5,115 bases of DNA. Origin: CAYJNO01 sp044432885. GTDB taxonomy: Bacteria > Bacillota_I > Bacilli_A > Erysipelotrichales > Erysipelotrichaceae. Shown here one piece after another: positions 1 to 5,115 of the stretch. Below the pieces are notes generated by a model that was not told the DNA's origin, ran no database searches, and saw only the letters and a program-made list of their open reading frames with translations. Numbering within the stretch: position 1 is the first letter of the stretch; each line of letters opens with the position of its first letter. The position numbers were made by a program, and so were the translations under genes. The stretch is taken from NCBI GenBank assembly GCA_044432885.1, contig JAWXUG010000118.1, positions 1 to 5,115 of the forward strand. The letters are read 5' to 3'.

Positions 1-614
1 AGGAAGGTTTCTTTATATCTAAAGATACTTCCTGCAATCGAATTAGACTGAAAGAATAATTCTGTAACAGAAATAACATTTAAAACAGAGCTATCTTTAA
101 TATTAACAATGAACTCGTTACCAATGGATGGGAAGGCATTTTTTATCGCTTGAGGCAAAATTACGCATAACATTGTTTGCATTGAACTCATACCTAAAGA
201 ACGAGCTGCCTCACTTTGTCCTTTATCTACTGATTGGATACCAGAGCGGATAATTTCACTCATATAAGCACCTGTATTTACAGATATGATAAATATACCA
301 GCTACAACCGGTGTCCATGCGTAAATTGGTTTTACAGCGTAATAGATGAATACTGCTTGTACCATCATTGGGGTTCCTCTAAATACTTCTACATAAATAG
401 AGGTTATAAAATAGATTACTTTTTTAAGGATTCTTAAGTAAAGTGGATCACTATTTTCAACTTTTATCGCTCTTATACCACCTACAAACAATCCTAATAC
501 AAGACCAATCAATGTTCCTGTTATGGAAATGATTAGTGTAAATTGGACACCCAAGAGAAATGATGGGTAGTAAGTTGTAAAGATCTGATAGGCTTTTGTA
601 AACATTTCAATCAT
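1..614 (-). CDS. Amino-acid (predicted lysine) ABC transporter permease, partial (3' end beyond window)
   Basis: This is a membrane permease of the polar amino acid uptake (HisM/GlnP) family, which forms the transmembrane path of an ABC importer. It reads on the minus strand from ATG at 614, with an AGGAGG ribosome binding site at 624-629 nine bases upstream. 204 codons are visible before the window ends, with no stop. Hydrophobic segments lie at about residues 18-46, 66-92 and 102-122. The permease EAA loop, which docks on the ATPase, is clear: E135-A-A, G141 and I152-L-P154. The family-typical stretch NEFIVNIKDSSVLNVISV (166-183) follows. The gene starts 22 nt after the binding-protein gene, so the two are surely cotranscribed under the lysine riboswitch. 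Lysine specificity is inferred from that regulation. An ATPase gene is expected beyond position 1 but is not seen. The fold and family are very secure; the substrate is less so. Confidence 0.93.
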   Translation of the reverse strand, partial: MIEMFTKAYQIFTTYYPSFLLGVQFTLIISITGTLIGLVLGLFVGGIRAIKVENSDPLYLRILKKVIYFITSIYVEVFRGTPMMVQAVFIYYAVKPIYAWTPVVAGIFIISVNTGAYMSEIIRSGIQSVDKGQSEAARSLGMSSMQTMLCVILPQAIKNAFPSIGNEFIVNIKDSSVLNVISVTELFFQSNSIAGSIFRYKETF

Positions 615-636
615 TTCTTTGGGCCTCCTAAATTAA

Positions 637-1443
637 CTATTCGGTTGCTGGTTGACGATCAACCGCTTGTGTCATTAAATCATTACGTGTATCAGCGTCA
701 ATACCATCTAATACTGATTGAATGGCATCACGTAGTTCGCTATTTCCTTCAGATACAGCAATAGAAACTGTTGTATCAGCATCAAATCCTGAACCTTCGC
801 TAAATTGAACGATTGCTAAATCAGGGTTTGCAGCTACAACACCAATTGCAACTGGTAATTCTGCTACTAATCCATCAACATCATTTTCTTGTAAAGATAA
901 TACCATACGTGGGTATGTATCAAGTGGTGTTGCATGAATAACATCATTGATTTGGTCAATGACATCATCATATAGGGTATTAAGTTGTCCTAAAACAGTA
1001 GCCCCTGCAAAATCTTGGATGCTTGTAGCATCAACATATGAACCATCAGCTCTTACAATCATAACCATTTCTGATTCATAGTATGGTGATGTGAAGTCTA
1101 CGTTTTCTTCACGTTCCTCAGTGGCAGTCATCCCGGCGATAATGGCATCGATTTCACCAGAGTTTACAGCTGGTTCAAGTCCATCCCATGAGATTTTTTT
1201 GATAACTAATTCCATTCCTAATTCATCAGCAATTTGTTGAGCAATGACAACGTCATATCCATCGCAATAATCAACAGAAGTAATGGCAACTGTAGATTCT
1301 CCTTCTTCAACGGTAGTCCAGTTGAATGGAGCGTAGTTACATTCCATACCTACTGTAAATGTGTTTGTTGCATCTGCATCGCTTGCACTTGTGCATCCTG
1401 TTAATAGTAAAGCGATTGTTGTTAGTGTGATTAATCTTTTCAT
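637..1443 (-). CDS. Amino-acid ABC transporter substrate-binding lipoprotein (predicted lysine-binding)
   Basis: This extracellular solute-binding protein of family 3 (SBP_bac_3) captures an amino acid and passes it to the permease encoded just downstream. It has 268 residues, normal for the family. ATG at 1443 has an AGGAGGA site at 1451-1457. Residues 1-16 form a lipoprotein signal with lipobox L14-T-G-C17, so the mature protein should be lipid-anchored at Cys17. Family motifs seen are ECNYAPFNW (34-42), GYDVVIAQQIADELG (62-76), AGMTATEER (103-111, with R111 the usual ligand-carboxylate arginine) and DFTSPYY (116-122). In the second lobe, E195 in AELPVA sits where many relatives have Asp contacting the ligand amino group. 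A loop of about 18 residues at 43-60 replaces the shorter turn of classical members, and the only mature cysteines besides Cys17 are C35 and C60. The protein is very acidic (48 D/E against 10 K/R) and has only three lysines. The riboswitch upstream suggests lysine as ligand; another cationic amino acid is possible. Confidence 0.94.
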   Translation of the reverse strand: MKRLITLTTIALLLTGCTSASDADATNTFTVGMECNYAPFNWTTVEEGESTVAITSVDYCDGYDVVIAQQIADELGMELVIKKISWDGLEPAVNSGEIDAIIAGMTATEEREENVDFTSPYYESEMVMIVRADGSYVDATSIQDFAGATVLGQLNTLYDDVIDQINDVIHATPLDTYPRMVLSLQENDVDGLVAELPVAIGVVAANPDLAIVQFSEGSGFDADTTVSIAVSEGNSELRDAIQSVLDGIDADTRNDLMTQAVDRQPATE

Positions 1444-1468
1444 TTTTCTATCCTCCTAAGTAAGAAAC

Positions 1469-1520
1469 AAAAAATCGCATGCTCTACAACATACGACCCT
1501 TAGGGTATATTATCATAGCG
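1469..1520 (-). terminator. Intrinsic terminator of the lysine riboswitch leader
   Basis: Read on the minus strand, CGC(U)AUG at 1520-1514 can pair with CAUGCG at 1481-1476. An inner hairpin pairs AUAUACCC (1510-1503) with GGGU(C)GUAU (1499-1491) around a UAA loop. Six U residues follow at 1474-1469, 12 nt before the ribosome binding site of the binding-protein gene. The outer left arm lies within the 3' end of the aptamer. This geometry fits riboswitch control by premature termination rather than by hiding the ribosome binding site. By analogy with Bacillus lysC, termination should be favoured when lysine is bound. The structure was found by eye and has not been folded computationally. Confidence 0.75.
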
Positions 1521-1670
1521 CCTCTACTGAATAGTAGGAGTGTTACAGGTTTTACCTATAACCCCACAATTCCTTTATGCCTAAAGGAGTTGTTCGGCGG
1601 TGATTACCTTTCCACTTATTCATTGTCTGCCGACTCCTAAGTGTACTCATTTGCACCGCAACCTCTTGTG
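1514..1670 (-). promoter_or_regulatory. Lysine riboswitch (L-box) aptamer
   Basis: The minus strand carries the conserved core and helices of the lysine riboswitch in order. GAGGUUGCG (1665-1657) opens the junction. Helix P2 pairs GCGGUG (1659-1654) with CACCGC (1602-1597). The loop-E element uses AUGAGUA (1650-1644) and GGAAAGG. Helix P2a pairs CACUUA (1643-1638) with UAAGUG (1618-1613) and continues through a kink-turn (GGA opposite AAUGA) to a GUC/GAC stem capped by GGCA (1634-1625). The signature GCCGAA is at 1598-1593. P3 pairs 1592-1582 with 1577-1567, GGGG follows at 1565-1562, P4 is a hairpin at 1562-1542, and P5 pairs CUACU with AGUAG (1537-1524). AGGCGCUAUG closes the 3' side. The closing helix P1 looks weak by eye. 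Known lysine riboswitches repress lysine synthesis or uptake when lysine is plentiful. This one sits in the leader of the ABC importer, with an intrinsic terminator immediately after it. Confidence 0.93.
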
Positions 1671-1689
1671 TATTTTTTGTTATGAAAGT

Positions 1690-1719
1690 ATAATACATGG
1701 AATATGAAACAATTGTCAA
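1690..1719 (-). promoter_or_regulatory. Sigma-A-type promoter of the lysine transport operon
   Basis: On the minus strand a perfect TTGACA -35 box (1719-1714) is separated by 18 nt from a TATTAT -10 box (1695-1690). Transcription would start near 1683, giving a leader of about 240 nt that begins just before the riboswitch aptamer. The -35 box contains the TGA stop codon (1718-1716) of the upstream ttcA-like gene, so the gene end and the promoter overlap. Confidence 0.8.
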
Positions 1720-2462
1720 CCCTTTTTTTCAATTTCCCATAAAGAAAGTTGTTCAGTGTTTGTTAACATTCTTTTAAAGTTATTTCTTGCGGCTGGAAAT
1801 TGTTCATAAATTTCCTCTAATAACTCCTTAGATAGTTGACGATGAGTGAAGCCATCATTAGGACAAGTACTTTTAACTACAGGTAGTTTTAATTGCTCAC
1901 TTGCTTGAATAATTTGATTCTCATGGACATAGCTAAAAGGGCGAATGAAAGTCGTATCACTATCACTTAAATACATCTTAGGATCATAAGTAGCAATTTT
2001 ACCTCCATGAATCATATTCATGAGTAGGGTTTCAAGCGCATCATCAATATGATGTCCAAAAGCGATTTTATTACATCCTAGTTCTTTCGCTTTTTTAATT
2101 ACTGCGCCTTTTTTCAATTTACTACATAAGGAACATTGAATACGATCATTTTTAGGATGCAACTTTAAAATATCATAAACCTTACTTTTTTCATGAACAA
2201 GTGTGATGTTATGTTGAGCACAATAAAGGTCCAATTCACTAAAGTCCATTCCCCCAAAGTTTAAATCAATATGAACTCCAATGACTTCAAATTGTTTATT
2301 AAACATCTTTTTTGCAACCATTTGATAAAGATGCATAAAATAAAGTAAGACAACAGAATCTTTACCTCCACTTACACCAACTGCGATTTTATCATTTTCT
2401 TGGATTAAATTAAAATCCTTATCTGCTTGGATAATCGCCCCAAGTATTTTTTTGTTCACCAT
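1716..2462 (-). CDS. ttcA: TtcA-like PP-loop ATPase, probable tRNA 2-thiocytidine(32) synthetase
   Basis: This is a cytoplasmic PP-loop enzyme of the TtcA family, which activates a tRNA base with ATP and uses an oxygen-sensitive [4Fe-4S] cluster to install sulfur (2-thiocytidine at position 32 in characterised members). Numbered from ATG 2462 (248 residues), the ATP-binding loop SGGKDS is at 31-36. The cluster cysteines are C110 and C113 (CSLC) with a third at C200 (STCPNDG), and GHHIDD is at 136-141. All expected motifs are present and the length fits the family. An in-frame TTG at 2477 would add five residues. ATG 2462 is preferred because GAAGG (2475-2471) lies 8 nt upstream, and because the predicted transcription start leaves almost no leader before the TTG. 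The gene is divergent from truB and ends within the promoter of the lysine transport operon. The family is secure. The exact tRNA target is inferred, since related PP-loop enzymes modify other positions. Confidence 0.87.
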   Translation of the reverse strand: MVNKKILGAIIQADKDFNLIQENDKIAVGVSGGKDSVVLLYFMHLYQMVAKKMFNKQFEVIGVHIDLNFGGMDFSELDLYCAQHNITLVHEKSKVYDILKLHPKNDRIQCSLCSKLKKGAVIKKAKELGCNKIAFGHHIDDALETLLMNMIHGGKIATYDPKMYLSDSDTTFIRPFSYVHENQIIQASEQLKLPVVKSTCPNDGFTHRQLSKELLEEIYEQFPAARNNFKRMLTNTEQLSLWEIEKKG

Positions 2463-2470
2463 AATTTCAA

Positions 2471-2475
2471 CCTTC
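2471..2475 (-). promoter_or_regulatory. Ribosome binding site deciding the ttcA start
   Basis: GAAGG on the minus strand stands 8 nt before ATG 2462. The alternative in-frame TTG at 2477 lies upstream of this site and has only a weak AAAG in front of it. This supports the shorter, ATG-initiated protein. Confidence 0.6.
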
Positions 2476-2495
2476 AAACTTTCATATCTTTATCT

Positions 2496-2524
2496 ATTAT
2501 AGTATAATTAAGCCGTGAGGTTAA
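2496..2524 (-). promoter_or_regulatory. Probable promoter of the ttcA-like gene
   Basis: On the minus strand a perfect TATAAT (2501-2496) is preceded at 17 nt spacing by TTAACC (2524-2519), which matches the -35 consensus at four of six positions. Transcription would start near 2489, about 27 nt before ATG 2462. The -35 box overlaps the truB ribosome binding region, so the two divergent units share these bases. Confidence 0.55.
2503..2508 (+). promoter_or_regulatory. Possible -10 element of the truB promoter
   Basis: A perfect TATAAT on the plus strand lies 17 nt before the truB start, which would give a very short leader of about 11 nt. The expected -35 region (about 2480-2485, TTTCAT) matches the consensus poorly. 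It is therefore either a weak or activator-dependent promoter or a chance match in AT-rich DNA. Some promoter is needed here, because the upstream gene is divergent. Confidence 0.4.
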
Positions 2525-2525
2525 T

Positions 2526-3368
2526 ATGAGTAAGATTATTTTTGTTAAAAAAGAAATGGGATATACATCATTTGATGTTTGTAATAAATTAAAAAGAGTA
2601 TTTCATACCAAAAGAATAGGACATACAGGCACCTTAGATCCAAATGCAACAGGTGTTTTAATTGTGATGGTTGATGAATCATGTAAGATATTACCTTATA
2701 TTCATCATGTCTATAAAACCTATCGCGCATCTATTCGCTTAGGGATTAAAACAGATACTGGTGATATATGGGGGAATGTGATTGAGGAAAAAGAAGCTTC
2801 AAGCTATTGTGAAAAACAAGTTGAAGAAGTACTTACTCAATTTTTAGGACATTCTAAACAAATTCCACCGATGACATCAGCGATTAAGGTTAATGGTCAA
2901 AAACTATACGAACTACAACGTAAGGGGATTACCATTGAAAGAGAGCCAAGAGATATTGAAGTAAAATCAATAAAACTTTTATCTATCAATGATGAAATCC
3001 ATTTTGAAGCGATGGTAAGTACAGGGTGTTACATTCGCTCACTAGTAGAAGATATTGCCGAAAAACTAGGTACTATTGGCACAATGAGTGCTTTGGAGCG
3101 AACTTCTGTTGATCATGTAGGGATTGAGGATTGTTACAGTTTAAAAGAAATTGAAGAGGGCAATTATCGCGCTTTTAGTAAAGAAGAAATATTAAAACCA
3201 TATTATTCATTTGTTGAATATGAGCCAATTGCTGATATCAAAAATGGAAAAAGAATTCATATTGATTCAAAGGAAGAAATTGTAATGATTACCTATCATA
3301 ATGAAGTAATAGCTGCTTATGAAAAAGAAAAAGGGAATCAATATCGTAGTAAAAGAGGACTTTGGTAA
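2526..3368 (+). CDS. truB: tRNA pseudouridine(55) synthase TruB
   Basis: TruB converts uridine 55 in the T-loop of tRNAs to pseudouridine. The 280-residue protein is close to the usual bacterial size. The catalytic motif GHTGTLDPNATGVL spans 32-45, with D38 the catalytic aspartate. YKTYRASIRLGIKTDTGD (63-80), QIPPMTSAIKVNGQKLYEL (112-130) and GCYIRSLVEDI (167-177) are the further conserved TruB core motifs. Residues from about 225 match the small C-terminal (PUA-like) region. ATG 2526 has GAGG at 2517-2520, five bases upstream. The stop codon shares its last base with the ribF start (TAATG), which implies translational coupling. In many Bacillota truB follows infB and rbfA. Here it instead begins a unit divergent from the ttcA-like gene, so two tRNA-modification genes lie head to head. 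I see no defect in the protein. Confidence 0.97.
   Translation: MSKIIFVKKEMGYTSFDVCNKLKRVFHTKRIGHTGTLDPNATGVLIVMVDESCKILPYIHHVYKTYRASIRLGIKTDTGDIWGNVIEEKEASSYCEKQVEEVLTQFLGHSKQIPPMTSAIKVNGQKLYELQRKGITIEREPRDIEVKSIKLLSINDEIHFEAMVSTGCYIRSLVEDIAEKLGTIGTMSALERTSVDHVGIEDCYSLKEIEEGNYRAFSKEEILKPYYSFVEYEPIADIKNGKRIHIDSKEEIVMITYHNEVIAAYEKEKGNQYRSKRGLW
3354..3359 (+). promoter_or_regulatory. Ribosome binding site deciding the ribF start
   Basis: AGAGGA inside the end of truB lies 8-9 nt before ATG 3368, a normal distance. It is only about 3 nt from the alternative TTG at 3362. This favours ATG 3368, whose first base is the last base of the truB stop codon. Confidence 0.7.
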
Positions 3369-4300
3369 TGCAAATTATTGAAATAAATTTAGAAGACCAT
3401 TTTAAATTTGAAATACCCATCACAGCATGTATTGGGTATTTTGATGGTCTTCATGTAGGGCATCAAGCATTGATTAAACAAACAGATATTTTGGCACAAA
3501 AGTATCAATGTGCCCAAGCTATGATTTCTTTTGATCCTGATCCATGGATGGTCACTAAGGAATTAAATGATGTGAAACATATCAATAGTCAAAGGGATAA
3601 ATTACATTTATTAAAGGCCATGCAGATTGATTATTTAATTATATTAAAATTCACGAAGGAAATGGCCGCTTTATCAAGTGAAGACTTTGTTAAATTATTG
3701 GTAGAACGTTTAAATTTAAAAGCTTTGGTCACAGGATTTGATTTTCATTATGGGGCTTATGGTAGTGGGAATATTGATTCTTTAGCCCTACAAGCAGAAG
3801 GCTATTTTGAAACATCTGTAGTAGATGCAATTAGGGATGAGTATGGTAAAATTAGCTCTAGTCGAATTGAGGAAGAGCTATTAAATGGAAATATTGGGTA
3901 TGCTTCAAAGATGTTAGGCTATGATTATTTTGTTCAAGGAATTGTGGTGAAAGGGCGCCAAAAGGGTAGAGAAATCGGATTCCCTACAGCCAATGTTGCC
4001 TATGATGATCATATATTACTTCCTAAAAAAGGGGTTTATGCAGGCTATGTAAAGATAGCGGCTCAGTGCTTTAAAGCAATTATTAATTTGGGACATAATC
4101 CAACTTTCAACTTTCAAGAAAAAGACAGTTTAGAGGTTCATATACTTGATTTTAATCAAATGATTTATGGACAACATATAAAAGTGATTTTTGTACAATA
4201 TATTCGTGATGAGAAAAAATTTAATAGTGTAGAAGCATTAACTAAGCAGATTGACTCTGATTGTCTGCACGCAAGACAACTAGAAACGATCACAAAATAA
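3368..4300 (+). CDS. ribF: Bifunctional riboflavin kinase / FMN adenylyltransferase RibF
   Basis: RibF phosphorylates riboflavin to FMN and then adenylylates FMN to FAD in the cytoplasm. The 310 residues match the family. The N-terminal FAD synthetase domain (about 1-185) shows the nucleotidyltransferase motif GYFDGLHVGH (23-32), FDPDPW (55-60), GFDFHYG (123-129) and ISSSRI (162-167). The C-terminal riboflavin kinase domain (about 186-310) shows GRQKGREIGFPTANV (196-210), KKGVYAG (220-226), NLGHNPTF (240-247) and LEVHILDF (255-262) with E256 as the likely catalytic base. Many relatives read GxDFRFG where this protein has GFDFHYG, and SSTRIR where it has SSSRIE; both are mild changes. ATG 3368 is chosen over TTG 3362 because of the ribosome binding site spacing. 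The gene overlaps truB by one base and is followed after 17 nt by the synthetase-like gene, so all three are probably cotranscribed. Confidence 0.96.
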   Translation: MQIIEINLEDHFKFEIPITACIGYFDGLHVGHQALIKQTDILAQKYQCAQAMISFDPDPWMVTKELNDVKHINSQRDKLHLLKAMQIDYLIILKFTKEMAALSSEDFVKLLVERLNLKALVTGFDFHYGAYGSGNIDSLALQAEGYFETSVVDAIRDEYGKISSSRIEEELLNGNIGYASKMLGYDYFVQGIVVKGRQKGREIGFPTANVAYDDHILLPKKGVYAGYVKIAAQCFKAIINLGHNPTFNFQEKDSLEVHILDFNQMIYGQHIKVIFVQYIRDEKKFNSVEALTKQIDSDCLHARQLETITK

Positions 4301-4317
4301 AGGAAATGGGTGAAACA

Positions 4318-5115
4318 ATGAGATTAGCATTATTTGATTTAATTGATGAGACAGCAGATGAATTTGAAAAAAATCAAGCAACTTATAAAAGTGCACAACA
4401 AAGTTTAATTACGGTTTATGATTGTTATCTCAGACAATTTGAAGACATTTATATTACCTTAAATAGTAGAATTAAATCAGAAACAAGTTTGCGAGAAAAA
4501 ATCATTCGTAATAAATTTTATAAGCATTGCAATACACCAGAGGATGTTTTCTTAAATCTACATGACTTAATCGGATTAGCAATTGAATGTCGCTTTATTA
4601 GTGATGAGTCAAAGATGTTGGATTTAGTTAAACAGATTTTTGAGGGCAAAGAGGAAGAATATTCTGTTTGTAAGTTGGATAAGCGTATTTATCTAAATTT
4701 AAAAACGCCTCAACCTCAACTTCAACGGAATGGATTTACCATTTACCGATTAGATGGTTACTTCTTAGAAAAAGGGGTTAGAATTAATTATGAGTTACAA
4801 ATAAAATCTTTAATTCATAACTTTTGGAGTGATGTTGAACATCAGGTAGTCTACAAAAATAATAAATTGGTTCAATTTGATCAATTTATGCAACATTTAT
4901 TAGGTTCTATTCGTGATAATTTAGATGTCGTTGATCATCAATTACAGATTGTTTACAACCAAGTAAAAAAAGAGTCAGAACAAACAGATGATGTAGGAAT
5001 GACAGAAGATGGATTTAAAATGTTTTTGGCTAAGTCAATTAATGATTTGTATAACATTAAAATGATTGATTCTGTAGGTTTCACCTCTAACTTTAAAAAA
5101 TGTAGTGGAATTTTA
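4318..5115 (+). CDS. RelA/SpoT-domain, small-alarmone-synthetase-like protein, partial (3' end beyond window)
   Basis: An open frame without stops runs 266 codons to the window edge. Residues about 45-185 match the RelA/SpoT nucleotide synthetase domain that makes (p)ppGpp by moving pyrophosphate from ATP to GDP/GTP. Retained motifs are RIKSETSLREK (51-61, the RxKxxxSxxxK ATP site), D83 in HDLIGL (metal aspartate position), E159 in YELQIK (metal glutamate position) and FWSDVEHQVVYK (169-180). Altered parts are NGFTIYR (138-144), where synthetases usually have NGYxSxH, and A88, where DxxGxR usually has Arg. There is no N-terminal hydrolase domain. The protein continues at least 80 residues past the domain, longer than RelQ/RelP-type enzymes of roughly 210-230 residues. 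ATG 4318 has GGGTG five bases upstream and AGGA 13 bases upstream; in-frame ATG 4306 is too close to AGGA. It follows ribF by 17 nt. Alarmone synthesis is possible but unproven given the altered acceptor motif. Confidence 0.82.
   Translation, partial: MRLALFDLIDETADEFEKNQATYKSAQQSLITVYDCYLRQFEDIYITLNSRIKSETSLREKIIRNKFYKHCNTPEDVFLNLHDLIGLAIECRFISDESKMLDLVKQIFEGKEEEYSVCKLDKRIYLNLKTPQPQLQRNGFTIYRLDGYFLEKGVRINYELQIKSLIHNFWSDVEHQVVYKNNKLVQFDQFMQHLLGSIRDNLDVVDHQLQIVYNQVKKESEQTDDVGMTEDGFKMFLAKSINDLYNIKMIDSVGFTSNFKKCSGIL

Noticed and set aside
234..437. A 67-codon open frame on the plus strand.
   Set aside because: It lies antisense inside the permease gene, its composition is not protein-like (rich in Tyr, Cys and Asp without a motif), and I see no ribosome binding site. 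It is a shadow of the permease.
1444..1715. Considered a T-box leader controlling an amino-acid transporter.
   Set aside because: There is no T-box antiterminator consensus. The loop-E, kink-turn, GCCGAA and helix order fit the lysine riboswitch throughout.
2463..2477. Start of the ttcA-like gene at TTG 2477.
   Set aside because: GAAGG lies downstream of that codon and at the right distance from ATG 2462, and the predicted transcript would start only about 12 nt before the TTG.
2545..2730. A 61-codon open frame on the minus strand.
   Set aside because: It is antisense to the start of truB, whose motifs are unmistakable, and it has no recognisable features of its own.
3362..3367. Start of ribF at TTG 3362.
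   Set aside because: The ribosome binding site would be too close, and ATG 3368 gives the common stop-start overlap and a standard RibF N-terminus.
4318..5115. A toxSAS toxin of a toxin-antitoxin pair.
   Set aside because: No antitoxin gene is visible, and the gene sits 17 nt after ribF in an apparent housekeeping unit. The downstream neighbour is unseen, so the idea is unsupported rather than excluded.

Overview
The window is AT-rich DNA with tightly packed genes, strong AGGAGG-type ribosome binding sites, a lipoprotein-anchored solute-binding protein and a lysine riboswitch. Together these point to a low-GC Gram-positive bacterium (Bacillota, or a relative near the Erysipelotrichia/Mollicutes boundary). 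TGA appears to be a stop codon and Trp is encoded by TGG, so the Mycoplasma code is unlikely. The species cannot be named from this sequence.

Left part (1-1719, minus strand): a transport operon read right to left. A sigma-A-type promoter (about 1690-1719) drives a leader of roughly 240 nt. The leader holds a clear lysine (L-box) riboswitch aptamer (1514-1670) followed by an intrinsic terminator (1469-1520). Next come a lipoprotein amino-acid-binding protein (637-1443) and, after 22 nt, an amino-acid ABC permease that runs off the left edge (1-614). The ATPase subunit is not in the window and probably lies beyond position 1. The riboswitch makes lysine the most likely substrate. The mature binding protein is itself nearly free of lysine.

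Middle (1716-2462, minus strand): a TtcA-like PP-loop/iron-sulfur tRNA thiolase. Its stop codon lies inside the -35 box of the transport operon promoter. It is transcribed divergently from truB, and the two promoters share a 64-nt intergenic region.

Right part (2526-5115, plus strand): truB (tRNA pseudouridine-55 synthase) and ribF (riboflavin kinase/FAD synthetase), overlapping by one base. After 17 nt comes a gene open at the right edge that encodes a RelA/SpoT-type nucleotide synthetase-like protein. It keeps the ATP-side motifs of small alarmone synthetases, has an altered acceptor-nucleotide motif, and carries an extra C-terminal region. The truB-ribF pair is common in Bacillota, but its usual infB/rbfA and rpsO neighbours are not adjacent here.

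The most notable points are the lysine-poor lysine importer and the divergent alarmone-synthetase-like gene. I found no CRISPR array, insertion sequence, tRNA or rRNA.
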